From contig JAJBTS010000024.1 of NCBI GenBank assembly GCA_020860885.1, positions 1-19,922 on the forward strand: a DNA stretch of 19,922 nt. The letters are read 5' to 3'. Both the position numbers and the translations under genes were made by a program. A model generated the notes under the pieces. The model saw only the letters and a list, made by a program, of their open reading frames with translations, was not told the origin of the DNA and did not search any database. The stretch is from Bacteroidales bacterium. Lineage in GTDB: Bacteria > Bacteroidota > Bacteroidia > Bacteroidales > Azobacteroidaceae. Shown piece after piece: positions 1 through 8,200 of the stretch; positions within the stretch are counted from its first letter, which is position 1; the number at the start of each line of letters is the position of its first letter.

Positions 1-15
1 AAAATATATTTACTT

Positions 16-1092
16 ATGGAAAACATTGTAAAGCAATTTGATATTCAGTCAGAAGTGAAAAATATCCGTCCTTTAAAGATCGGGCATATCAATGATTCAT
101 TCATTGTGGAAACAGAAGGAGAAAACTCTCCGTCTTATTTCCTTCAAAAGATTAACCATCATATCTTTAAAGATGTAGCCGGACTTCAAAGAAATATCCA
201 ATTGGTTACAGATCATTTACGCAAAAAATTAAAAGAAAAAGGAGTCACTGATTTAGAAAGAAGAGTATTGCAATTGGTACCTACTAAAAAAGGAGAACTT
301 TACTACCAGGATGAAAATGGTGATTATTGGCGTATATACATCAATATTGAAAACACAAAAAGTTACGAAGCCATTACCCCTGAATCGGCTTACCTGGCAG
401 GAGAAGCTTTCGGCGACTTCCAGTGTATGTTGTCCGATATCGACACTTCCCAATTGATTGAAACCATTCCGAATTTCCACAATATGGAATTCCGTTTGGA
501 AGAATTCCGTGAAGCGGTGAAAAACAATGCAGCAGAACGCCTGGCTGAAACTCAATGGATGGTGGATGAAATTGAAAAACGGGCAGAAGAAATGTGCAGA
601 CCGGAGCAATTGTTCCGCGAAGGTAAATTGGTAAAAAGAATCAATCATTGCGACACAAAAGTAAACAATATGCTTTTCGACGAAAACGACGAAGTTATTT
701 GCATCGTTGACTTAGATACCGTAATGCCTGGTTTCGTATTATCAGACTTCGGTGACTTCATGCGTACCGCCGCTAATACAGGAGCTGAAGACGATCCTAA
801 TCTGGATAACATCAATATGAACCTCGAGATCTTTGAAGCTTATACGAAAGGTTACCTTAAAAAAGCTACTTTCTTAAGTGATGTGGAATTGGATAATCTG
901 GCTTTCGGTGCCAAACTTTTAAGTTACATGCAGACAACCCGTTTCTTTACGGATTACCTGAAAGGAGATACTTCCTACAAAATCCAATCCAAGGATCATA
1001 CCTGGCAACGTACGAAAGCTCAGTTCAAACTTCTGCAGAGGCAGGAAGAAAATTTTGAGAAGATGAAAGAGATCGTTCAAAAATATAAATAA
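16..1092 (+). CDS. nahK: N-acetylhexosamine 1-kinase-like sugar kinase (APH fold)
   Basis: A 358-residue cytoplasmic protein with no signal peptide, about the length of bifidobacterial NahK (near 359). The APH-type kinase signature is clear: HCDTKVNN at 211-218 (catalytic Asp213, metal-binding Asn218), followed by VDLDTVMPG at 231-239 (metal-binding Asp of the DFG-equivalent) and SDFGDFMR at 243-250. These loops match the NahK subgroup more closely than antibiotic phosphotransferases or choline kinases. By family knowledge such enzymes phosphorylate the anomeric hydroxyl of GlcNAc/GalNAc with ATP to give the sugar 1-phosphate, which a nucleotidyltransferase then uses. The N-terminal lobe includes GHINDSF (23-29), which fits the nucleotide-binding loop. 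The gene ends before a strong terminator, so it is not cotranscribed with the phosphatase genes that follow. Only 15 bases precede the start, so any upstream partner lies outside the window. Exact sugar specificity is inferred. Confidence 0.78.
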   Translation: MENIVKQFDIQSEVKNIRPLKIGHINDSFIVETEGENSPSYFLQKINHHIFKDVAGLQRNIQLVTDHLRKKLKEKGVTDLERRVLQLVPTKKGELYYQDENGDYWRIYINIENTKSYEAITPESAYLAGEAFGDFQCMLSDIDTSQLIETIPNFHNMEFRLEEFREAVKNNAAERLAETQWMVDEIEKRAEEMCRPEQLFREGKLVKRINHCDTKVNNMLFDENDEVICIVDLDTVMPGFVLSDFGDFMRTAANTGAEDDPNLDNINMNLEIFEAYTKGYLKKATFLSDVELDNLAFGAKLLSYMQTTRFFTDYLKGDTSYKIQSKDHTWQRTKAQFKLLQRQEENFEKMKEIVQKYK

Positions 1093-1108
1093 TTTATCTT
1101 ATAATACG

Positions 1109-1165
1109 AAGGTGAGGGTGTCCAAACAATGAAATTATTGACTTTTTGGATATCCTCATCTTTTT
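1109..1165 (+). terminator. Rho-independent terminator after the NahK-like gene
   Basis: The arms 1109-1126 and 1145-1162 pair over 18 bp, counting a few G-U pairs. The core is GTGTCCAAA with TTTGGATAT. An 18-base loop can itself form a small CAAT/ATTG stem. The 3' arm runs into TTTTT (1161-1165). It lies 17 bases after the TAA stop of the kinase gene and ends 33 bases before the next start. Confidence 0.85.
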
Positions 1166-1198
1166 AATAAATAAACTCCACTCTTCACCCTTGCTGCC

Positions 1199-2326
1199 AT
1201 GAAAAAGCAAATCCTTTGTGTTATCTGGCTACTTTTTTCTCTTTGTGTTTTTTCCTGTAACCATCAGATAAAGCCGGAAGATAAGTTTCCGGGTGCTGAC
1301 GGGCCTTATATCTTCTATCTACCCGATCAAAAAGCCCGCATCCTGTCTATTGATGAAGATGGATGGCTTCAGGATTCTATCACTGAAATACCGGAGAATT
1401 TCAGTTTCCATGTAACTTCTCATGATGGCTTACATCAATTTCCGGTTAAATTACATTCCATCAAAAGAAAGGGTTGGAAGCATGATGCTCCTGAAAAAAC
1501 CTTGGTACTCGGAGATCCCCATGGAAATATAGATTGTTTTGTGAATGTTTTGCAGGCAAATGGAGTAATCAACGATCGTTACGAATGGACATACGATACC
1601 AATCACTTAATGGTTGAAGGGGATATTTTCGATCGCGGAGACGATGTATTAGCTATTTTCTGGTTGGTTTATAAGTTGGAACAAGAAGCCGAAGAAGCAG
1701 GAGGAAAAGTCTCTTTTATCTACGGGAATCACGAGACTATGGTAATGGCCAATGACTTACGTTATATGAACGAAAAGTATACGAAGCTGGCAAAAAGATA
1801 CGAAGCAGAAATGACTTATGCCGACTTTTTCGGATTGGACACGGAATTGGGAAGATGGCTTGCAGAAAAAAATACCATCGAAGTAATCGGAAGAGATTTA
1901 TTTGTTCATGCCGGATTAAGCGAACAGGTGTGTAGAACCAACCTTACTATTCCTCAAATCAATGAGGAATTAAGTCGTGGATTGCATAAATCCAAAGAAG
2001 AACGCAACCGGCAAAGCGAGTATTCCAAACTTCTATTTACCACCAACGGCCTTGTGTGGTACCGCGGACTCGTGGATCCCACAAAAGATCATGCCATTAC
2101 GGATGAAAAAGACCTGGATGCTATTCTCCAGCATTTCGATGCGGAACGTATTATAGTCGGTCATACTATCTTTGGTGATATCACAACTTTCTTTAACGGT
2201 AAAGTGGTAGCAGTGAATGTAAATAACCTGAAAAACCGGGAGGCAAATAAAGGAAGGGGAATTTTAATACAAGATGGAAAAATATACATAATCTATGGAG
2301 ATGGAAGAAAAAACGAACTAAAATAA
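1199..2326 (+). CDS. Lipoprotein metallophosphoesterase, PPP/Shelph-like
   Basis: A 375-residue protein with a lipoprotein signal: hydrophobic residues 5-18 and Cys20 in a VFSC lipobox, so it is probably anchored to a membrane facing the periplasm or surface. All phosphoprotein-phosphatase-like metallophosphoesterase motifs are present in order: GDPHGN (105-110, Asp106/His108), GDIFDRGDD (141-149), GNHET (176-180, catalytic His178), VHAG (236-239) and VGHT (320-323). The spacing and the GDIFDRG motif fit the Shewanella-like (Shelph) bacterial phosphatases, which contain a two-metal centre. The physiological substrate is unknown; both phosphoprotein and small phosphoester substrates are possible. 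The stop codon lies 7 bases before the next start, so it forms an operon with the NPP-like gene. The start is supported by the signal peptide beginning at this Met (MKKQ). Confidence 0.85.
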   Translation: MKKQILCVIWLLFSLCVFSCNHQIKPEDKFPGADGPYIFYLPDQKARILSIDEDGWLQDSITEIPENFSFHVTSHDGLHQFPVKLHSIKRKGWKHDAPEKTLVLGDPHGNIDCFVNVLQANGVINDRYEWTYDTNHLMVEGDIFDRGDDVLAIFWLVYKLEQEAEEAGGKVSFIYGNHETMVMANDLRYMNEKYTKLAKRYEAEMTYADFFGLDTELGRWLAEKNTIEVIGRDLFVHAGLSEQVCRTNLTIPQINEELSRGLHKSKEERNRQSEYSKLLFTTNGLVWYRGLVDPTKDHAITDEKDLDAILQHFDAERIIVGHTIFGDITTFFNGKVVAVNVNNLKNREANKGRGILIQDGKIYIIYGDGRKNELK

Positions 2327-2333
2327 TTGTATT

Positions 2334-3272
2334 ATGAAAGCAACTAAACTAATTTTCTTTGTCTTACTAACTTTTTTAATAAGTGCATGTAACAATTCCG
2401 CAAGTAATAAAAAACCGGAAAAAAGCTGGAAAGCCAATCATGTGGTATTTATCGGATTGGACGGCTGGACAGCAAGAAGTCTGGCCCAAGCGGATATGCC
2501 TCATGTTAAAAGCCTGATGGAAAACGGCTCTTATACTTTGAAGAAACGTTCCGCACTACCCTCCTCAAGCGCTATAAACTGGGCTAGTATGTTTATGGGT
2601 GCAGGCCCGGAGCTACATGGTTATACACAATGGGGTTCAAAAGTACCGGAACTGGAACCGAGGATAACGACTCATTACGGGATATTTCCCAGTATCTGGG
2701 GACTCTTCCGAGATCAATATCCGGACGCAAAAATAGGATATTTCTATCAATGGGAGGGATTAAAATATCTGGCTGAAATGAGTGCAATGAGTGTGGAAGA
2801 ACATACGACCGTAGCAGAAGGAAGTGAAGAAAACGCTGCAGAGAAAACCGTTCTCAACGGTTGCAAATACATAGAGGAAGCAAAACCCAACCTGATCGGT
2901 ATCCTGGTCGATGAACCGGATCATACGGGCCATGCTTTCGGTTTCGACAGTCCGGAATACATAGCTATTTTATCGGAACTGGATAGTTATGTGGGGAAAA
3001 TTATCGAGTCTGTGAAAAAAGCAGGGATCTACGACGAAACGATTTTCATTGTAACTTCCGACCACGGTGGAATCGATAAAAACCATGGAGGCAAAACCAT
3101 GAATGAGATGGAAACAGCTTTCATTATGTGTGGAAAAGGAATCAAAAAGAACCACGAAATAACCGAAAGCATGATGCAATACGACGTAGCCTCTACTCTT
3201 GCATCTATTTTCGACATAGAACAACCTCAAGTGTGGATTGGACGCCCGATCACTCCTTACAGTGAACAGTGA
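2334..3272 (+). CDS. Lipoprotein nucleotide pyrophosphatase/phosphodiesterase-like alkaline phosphatase superfamily protein
   Basis: A 312-residue protein with a signal peptide and lipobox ISAC (Cys19). The alkaline phosphatase superfamily metal site can be followed: GLDGW (41-45, Asp43), a Ser-rich nucleophile segment LPSSSAINWASMF (75-87), the DEPDHTGH segment (193-200; Asp196 and His200 as ligands), TSDHGG (241-246; Asp243, His244) and NHGG (250-253; His251). This is the two-zinc arrangement of the NPP/type I phosphodiesterase group, which cleaves phosphodiester or pyrophosphate bonds. The catalytic position holds Ser where many NPPs have Thr. It is shorter than mammalian NPP domains but typical of small bacterial ones. 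It is cotranscribed with the upstream phosphatase lipoprotein, so the pair may process phosphorylated compounds outside the inner membrane. The last codons lie in a 7-bp tandem repeat. Confidence 0.8.
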   Translation: MKATKLIFFVLLTFLISACNNSASNKKPEKSWKANHVVFIGLDGWTARSLAQADMPHVKSLMENGSYTLKKRSALPSSSAINWASMFMGAGPELHGYTQWGSKVPELEPRITTHYGIFPSIWGLFRDQYPDAKIGYFYQWEGLKYLAEMSAMSVEEHTTVAEGSEENAAEKTVLNGCKYIEEAKPNLIGILVDEPDHTGHAFGFDSPEYIAILSELDSYVGKIIESVKKAGIYDETIFIVTSDHGGIDKNHGGKTMNEMETAFIMCGKGIKKNHEITESMMQYDVASTLASIFDIEQPQVWIGRPITPYSEQ

Positions 3273-3290
3273 ACAGTTAGCAGTAAACAG
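3261..3290 (+). repeat. Four-copy degenerate 7-bp tandem repeat
   Basis: AGTGAAC, AGTGAAC, AGTTAGC and AGTAAAC follow one another exactly every 7 bases, then AG. The array covers the end of the NPP-like gene: its TGA stop and the codons for Ser-Glu-Gln are made from the first two units. It sits just before the bidirectional terminator. Confidence 0.7.
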
Positions 3291-3295
3291 ATTAT

Positions 3296-3341
3296 AAAAA
3301 AAGAAGCTACCTCAGTTCCATGTTGAGATAGCTTCTTTTTT
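3296..3341. terminator. Bidirectional terminator between convergent genes
   Basis: GAAGCTA (3303-3309) pairs with TAGCTTC (3329-3335). After a C/A mismatch, CTCA (3311-3314) pairs with TGAG (3324-3327) around a 9-base loop. Seven As (3296-3302) flank one side and six Ts (3336-3341) the other, so either strand ends in a U run. It serves the phosphatase pair (+) and the superoxide dismutase gene (-), whose stop codon overlaps the T run. Confidence 0.85.
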
Positions 3342-4032
3342 AGTTTTTACTAATCCGGTTAATATTGAATAATCTTTCTACTTCATTCCAATTTACCACA
3401 TCCCAGAAAGCTTTGATATAATCGGCTCTTTTGGATTGATATTTAAGATAATAAGCATGTTCCCAAACATCCAGTCCTAAAATAGGGGTTCCCCTCATTT
3501 CAGCAACCGACATAATGGGATTATCCTGATTTGGAGTAGAGGTGATCTGTAATCTTCCGTTATTGTCTTTGATCAGCCATGCCCAACCGGAACCGAACCT
3601 TCCGGAAGCAGCTTCTTCAAACTGTTTTTTGAACGCATCTACGGATCCGAAATCCCTTTCAATGGCTTGTCGTAAATTGGCAGACATTTGGGTAGATCCT
3701 GCCGGAGCAAGAATAGACCAGAACAAAGTATGGTTGTAATGTCCTCCTCCGTTGTTACGAATGGCGGTACGCACATCCGATGGCAAAGAATTAATGTCGC
3801 GGATCAATTCTTCAATGCTTCTGTTTTGAAGTTCAGGATGTTTTGCTAACGCTTCATTCAAATTTTTCACATAGGTAGCATGATGGTTGTTGTAGTGAAT
3901 ATTCATTGTTTCACTATCAATGTAAGGCTCCAGGGCATCATAAGAATACGGTAAAACGGGTAAACTAAATTGAGCAGATACGCTCATACCAAGGAATAAG
4001 GCCGGAACCAGTAATAAAAATAATCGCTTCAT
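3340..4032 (-). CDS. Exported Mn-type superoxide dismutase
   Basis: A 230-residue Fe/Mn-family superoxide dismutase with an added signal peptide (residues 1-20, cleavage expected after SVSA), so it should act outside the cytoplasm, converting superoxide to oxygen and peroxide. The four metal ligands are visible: His46 (MNIHY), His101 (NHTLFW), Asp188 and His192 (DVWEHAYY). Residues that usually separate the metal types favour Mn: GGH before the NHTLFW helix instead of the Gln seen in Fe enzymes, and Gln169 in TPNQDNP. Actual metal use can be cambialistic in Bacteroidota and is not settled by sequence. It lies downstream of the aldo/keto reductase gene on the same strand, 129 bases away, and ends at the shared terminator. 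Confidence 0.92.
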   Translation of the reverse strand: MKRLFLLLVPALFLGMSVSAQFSLPVLPYSYDALEPYIDSETMNIHYNNHHATYVKNLNEALAKHPELQNRSIEELIRDINSLPSDVRTAIRNNGGGHYNHTLFWSILAPAGSTQMSANLRQAIERDFGSVDAFKKQFEEAASGRFGSGWAWLIKDNNGRLQITSTPNQDNPIMSVAEMRGTPILGLDVWEHAYYLKYQSKRADYIKAFWDVVNWNEVERLFNINRISKN

Positions 4033-4117
4033 AATTTACTTTCTTTTTAATTAATATCTAACTAGGGAACAAGAAGAAAAGTCTTTTTGTTTACGAAGCA
4101 AATAGTAAAACACACGA

Positions 4118-4163
4118 TTTTTAGATCCTTTAGAGTTTTTCTAAAAAAGAGAACCGTCTTTTT
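4118..4163 (-). terminator. Possible weak terminator / AT-rich palindromes after the aldo/keto reductase gene
   Basis: Two overlapping AT-rich hairpins lie between the reductase stop and the superoxide dismutase gene. One pairs AAAAAGA (4144-4150) with TCTTTTT (4157-4163) around GAACCG. The other pairs TTTTTAGA (4118-4125) with TCTAAAAA (4140-4147) around 14 bases. They share bases 4144-4147, so they cannot both form in full. Stems are nearly all A-T, so termination may be partial and some read-through into the dismutase gene is possible. Confidence 0.35.
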
Positions 4164-5154
4164 AACTTATTATTTCCTGAATGGCAGCCAATTCTTTCTC
4201 TGAAAATGAAACATTCTTCAAGGCATTGAGATTCCTTCCCAGTTGTTCTTTAGAACTTGCTCCAACGATAACAGAACAAACAAAATCATCTTTTAGTAAC
4301 CAGGCAAGAGCCATTTCGGCAAGGGATTGATTGCGCTGCGCTGCAATCTCAGAGAGTTTCCGTATTTTATTTAAAACATCTTCCGTAAGATGCTCTTTTT
4401 TCAAGAAATTACCTTTCGCCATCCGTGAATCCTCTTTTATCTGTCCATCTACATAACGGTCGGTAAGTAATCCTTGTGCCAGAGGTGAAAAACCAATAAA
4501 CCCTACTCCATTCTCTTTGGCTTGCTGCAAAATACCGCTTAGCTCCGGTTCCCTATGTAAGAGATTGTATTTCCCCTGATACAACAGGCAGTGAATATCT
4601 CTATCCTGCAAATATTTGTATGCAAATCCGGCAGCATCCGACGGATATTTGGAAATACCCACATACAGAGCCTTTCCTTGTCTGACGATATCCACTAAAG
4701 TCTGCATGGTTTCTTCCAACGGAGTAACAGGGTCGTAGCGGTGGGAATAAAACACATCCACATATTCCAGATTCATCCTTTGAAGACTCGCATCCAGACT
4801 ATCCATCAGGTTTTTCCTTGAATTCCATTCCCCGTAAGGTCCCGGCCACATCTCATGTCCGGCTTTGGTAGAGATAAAAAGTTCTTTCCGGTAAGGCAGG
4901 AAAGACTGCTTCATTACCATTCCGAATGTTTCTTCGGCGGTTCCGTTGGGAGGCCCATAATTATTAGCCAGATCGAAGTGAGTAATTCCCTGATCAAAAG
5001 CATAATGCAACATCTCTTTGCTACGACTAAAAATATTATCTCCCCCAAAGTTCTGCCACAATCCAAGAGAAACCTCGGGCAAAAGGATTCCACTTCTACC
5101 TGCCCGACGATATTTCATTTTACCGTCGTATCTATTTATATCCGCCTGATACAT
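4162..5154 (-). CDS. Aldo/keto reductase, YghZ/Gpr type (L-glyceraldehyde 3-phosphate reductase-like)
   Basis: A 330-residue cytoplasmic NADPH-dependent (by family) aldo/keto reductase. The catalytic tetrad is complete: Asp61 and Tyr66 (FDLANNYG), Lys97 (STKAGHEMWPGPYG) and His138 (FYSHRYDP). The N-terminus (ADINRYDG.MKYRRAGRSG), the NYGPPNGTAEE stretch and KAGHEMWPGPYG closely follow E. coli YghZ, which reduces L-glyceraldehyde 3-phosphate and methylglyoxal. The cofactor-binding end VIVGASSKEQL (about 296-306) is also present. The Met at residue 13 could be an alternative start, but YghZ has the same N-terminal segment and the promoter placement fits the longer form. It has its own promoter and is separated from the polysaccharide operon by a terminator. 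The in vivo substrate here is inferred. Confidence 0.88.
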   Translation of the reverse strand: MYQADINRYDGKMKYRRAGRSGILLPEVSLGLWQNFGGDNIFSRSKEMLHYAFDQGITHFDLANNYGPPNGTAEETFGMVMKQSFLPYRKELFISTKAGHEMWPGPYGEWNSRKNLMDSLDASLQRMNLEYVDVFYSHRYDPVTPLEETMQTLVDIVRQGKALYVGISKYPSDAAGFAYKYLQDRDIHCLLYQGKYNLLHREPELSGILQQAKENGVGFIGFSPLAQGLLTDRYVDGQIKEDSRMAKGNFLKKEHLTEDVLNKIRKLSEIAAQRNQSLAEMALAWLLKDDFVCSVIVGASSKEQLGRNLNALKNVSFSEKELAAIQEIIS

Positions 5155-5155
5155 A

Positions 5156-5211
5156 CAATTTCCAATTACAAAATAAAATCAAAGATAAAGGTTTCGGATT
5201 CAATTTCCAAT
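5156..5211. repeat. Pair of 11-bp direct repeats around the reductase promoter
   Basis: CAATTTCCAAT occurs at 5156-5166 and again at 5201-5211, 45 bases apart. The first copy lies two bases before the reductase start codon and the second overlaps the -33 box. The placement would suit an operator pair, but no regulator is known for it. Confidence 0.5.
5180..5211 (-). promoter_or_regulatory. Bacteroidetes-type promoter for the aldo/keto reductase gene
   Basis: On the minus strand, TATCTTTG (5180-5187) matches the -7 consensus TAnnTTTG exactly. ATTG (5208-5211), a one-base variant of the TTTG -33 box, lies 20 bases upstream, within the usual 19-21. The start codon is about 25 bases downstream of the -7 box, giving a short leader. 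Confidence 0.6.
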
Positions 5212-5216
5212 GTGTT

Positions 5217-5271
5217 AAAAAAAAGAAAACTGCGCCGAAAGTAAATAAATTACTTTACTGGCACAGCCTTC
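5217..5271 (-). terminator. Rho-independent terminator after the PL8 gene (end of the operon)
   Basis: Reading the minus strand, GAAGGCTGTGCC pairs with GGCGCAGTTTTC (12 pairs including G-U). After small bulges the stem extends through AAAGTAA with TTTACTTT. The hairpin occupies 5225-5271 and is followed by eight Us (5217-5224). It closes the polysaccharide operon 27 bases after the PL8 stop. Confidence 0.85.
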
Positions 5272-5298
5272 TCAGATTTAATCCACAAAAAACTATTT

Positions 5299-8200
5299 TT
5301 ATTTTACTATAAGTTTAACATTCTTTTGCAGTCCGTTTTCTTCTTCAACTACCGTCAATACATACAATCCGGATTCCAAACCTTGAGTATGAATACTATT
5401 TTCGTTTGTTTTCATGATTGTTTTACCAAATAAATCACTTATTATCACCTGAGCAATAGAATCATTCCCCTTGTTTATCTGAATCCTATCTCCTTTTTTC
5501 ACAGGATTGGGATAAACCCTAATGGTATTATCCGAAGTATTTATTTCCGGAATAGAAACTTCTGTAGGAGTGATTGCGATACGAGGTCGCATATCTTCAT
5601 AGAACGATTCTTTGGAATGGAAGGATATTCTCGTTTTAGCAACGTTTCCGGTATACGTATTATTCAACTTGAAAGACAGTATAGTGTTACCTTTTTCTAC
5701 TTCCTGCAAAACATAATCTTTTATATCGAAAGACAACGTATTCCCAATAATAACAGCTTTTACCGAAGCAATCCTTGAGCCTGTAACATTCGGTTTGTTG
5801 TTCCAGATCAGAGTATTTTCACTCCATTCCGATCCGGAAGCTGTAATGTGCATGGTATTATTAAGGTAATCCGTATCTCCTTCAGCTACCGTAAGCAGCA
5901 ATTGAATATCCTTAACTTTTGAAAAGTTAATACCAGAAATATCAAATTTCAGATAAGTTTCACGGGAGTAAGCTTCCGAATCCGTTTTTACAACCAACAT
6001 TTCTTCACTTCCGAAATTACCTGTTTTATTTCCACCATAGGCATACGTGTCTTCCTTAACCAATATGTAGGTATTAGGATCCTGTACCTCAGTATAGTCC
6101 GGCGTATCACTATTGATTATAAATTCTTTGGTTGATCCTGCATAAGCTTTCTCCGTTGGGAATTCACAAGTCAATTCTTTCACTCCTACAATACCAGGAA
6201 CGTCTGCAATTAACGAAAGAGATGTTAAGGAAGCAGAAGGATCAGCAATATGCACTTTCACTTCGTTTTCTTTCAAGCCCCGCAACATAACTGTACAAGG
6301 TTTTGTGGCGCGAATGGTTGTATGTTCATCGTATGTAAAAGTCGCAGGTCCGTAAAACACCACACCTACTATTCCTAAATCAATATGCTCTACGGCCTGT
6401 ATTAATGCGGTATTGGATAAAATCCGAACATTATCTTTCTTATACTCATTAACCTTCTCAACCGTATTCACATTAGGCACCACAACATATGCATAATTAT
6501 CATCACCAGGAGCAATGCCATGCATAAACCACAATTTGAAAACATCTTTACTAACCGAGGTTCCCGCTTGGGAAGTATTTATGCTTTGCCAGCTTCCTGT
6601 CTGTGTCTGATTATTTACCACCAACCTTCCTCCGGAAGGAAGATAATACCCTACTTTTCCATGCAATATCCAGGAAAGAGTATTGTTAAACGTACGGCTG
6701 TCTTTCTGGGCGGTCGTATAGATTTCGGATGAATTATCATTCTTTATTACAGTAACATCGCCCTCCAACAAACACTGATTAATTGTTGTATTAACCTGAG
6801 TCATAGACCCTGAACGTATACCAGCACCCAAACACACCACTTCGTCATCGAAGAAGAACCACGATTTTTTTGCTTCCGTATTTACAGAACTATATTCGTA
6901 GTTACGCATGGCAAAAGCGCTTACTCCGTATACGCCATCTGAAACACCCCCGGCAAAAGTACTGGTTCCGGAAGTTCCCCACTGACCAGGTTGAGGGATG
7001 GTTGTTAACGCAGGAGTTGTTGTACCGGGAATTCTTCCCCAGTCCCATACCGGGAAGATATTGTAATATTCGTCACCGTCTACAGCGATATCCGTAGCGC
7101 CTTCACTCAGGAAATAACCTTTGATATTCTCTCCGTTTCCGTTTTCATTTCTCAAAGTCCTCGTGGAAACCGTTCTCACATCAAAAGTAAATCCCGGACG
7201 TTGGTGCAAAGTATAATCCGAGCGCCAGTAATGAGTATGAAGAGGTTGCAATCCATAAGAAGAAGGTTGATTTCCTTTCACTCTTTCAATGGCAGCATCG
7301 TATTCGTCCGTATTATCAGGATCTACCGACTTGAGCAATTCCAATACAGAATGGAAGCCGGATTTACTCATTGCATTCGGACGGGAGAGACTCCTTCCGG
7401 CTACATTATACAAGAAGTACTGTCCCCGGATAACCGGCAGATACGTCTTACGCATAAAGTTAAACAGGATATCGAACTTTTCCTGAGAGAGTTCATAATC
7501 CGTTCCTCTTACATATTGTGCAACATTACAGATTCCTTGTGCAATAACATCCCCATAACCTCCGATATAAAGTTGCTGTCCGTGTTGCAGGTAGGAATAA
7601 TCATGCTGAAATCCTTCGCCCGTTGTATGGAAGAGAGGATAAAACACCTGTTGAATACCTTTCTCCAAAACCGTTTTGCTTTTGGTAAGGCAACCTCGGT
7701 ATACCCAATGAGTAGCGATATCCACTTTGTTAGCACCTGTTCCCTGCGAACCGGATTGATCGGGCGCACCACCTTCTGCAATGATTCGGGCGATAATCTT
7801 ATTTTCCAGTTCCGTAGGCAATTGTTGCTTTCCGGAACGCATCAGGATCAACATGACTCCCAGCCGCTGAGGTTCGCCAATCTGCGGATTGTACCAATTC
7901 GTACTGGTAGGATGTCTGTCGTACCAATACTGGAACATGCTTACAATCTTATTGTATACACTCTCATCCTCATAATACTGGCTGCCTTCGGTTGTATAAG
8001 ACAAAACCACCGGTTTCATCCGATTCAGGTGCGAAATAGGAGGCCAATTGGTCTGAGCCGTACTGGCATAATTGATATCAGAGAAAGAACCATCAGCATT
8101 CACAGATTCCAGATATCCTTTTGTCTGATTATCTGTAGAAGTAATGGAGATATTCTTTTCTTTCTGCTGAATCCGACTCATTATAAGGTCAAAGATATCC

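Noticed and set aside
1093..1198. Small gene or riboswitch between the kinase and the phosphatase lipoprotein
   Set aside because: Most of the gap is taken by the terminator; the remainder is too short and shows no conserved structure that I recognise.
4033..4117. Promoter for the superoxide dismutase gene
   Set aside because: TACTATTTG on the minus strand resembles a -7 box but has the wrong internal spacing for TAnnTTTG, and no TTTG lies 19-21 bases upstream. Not enough to call.
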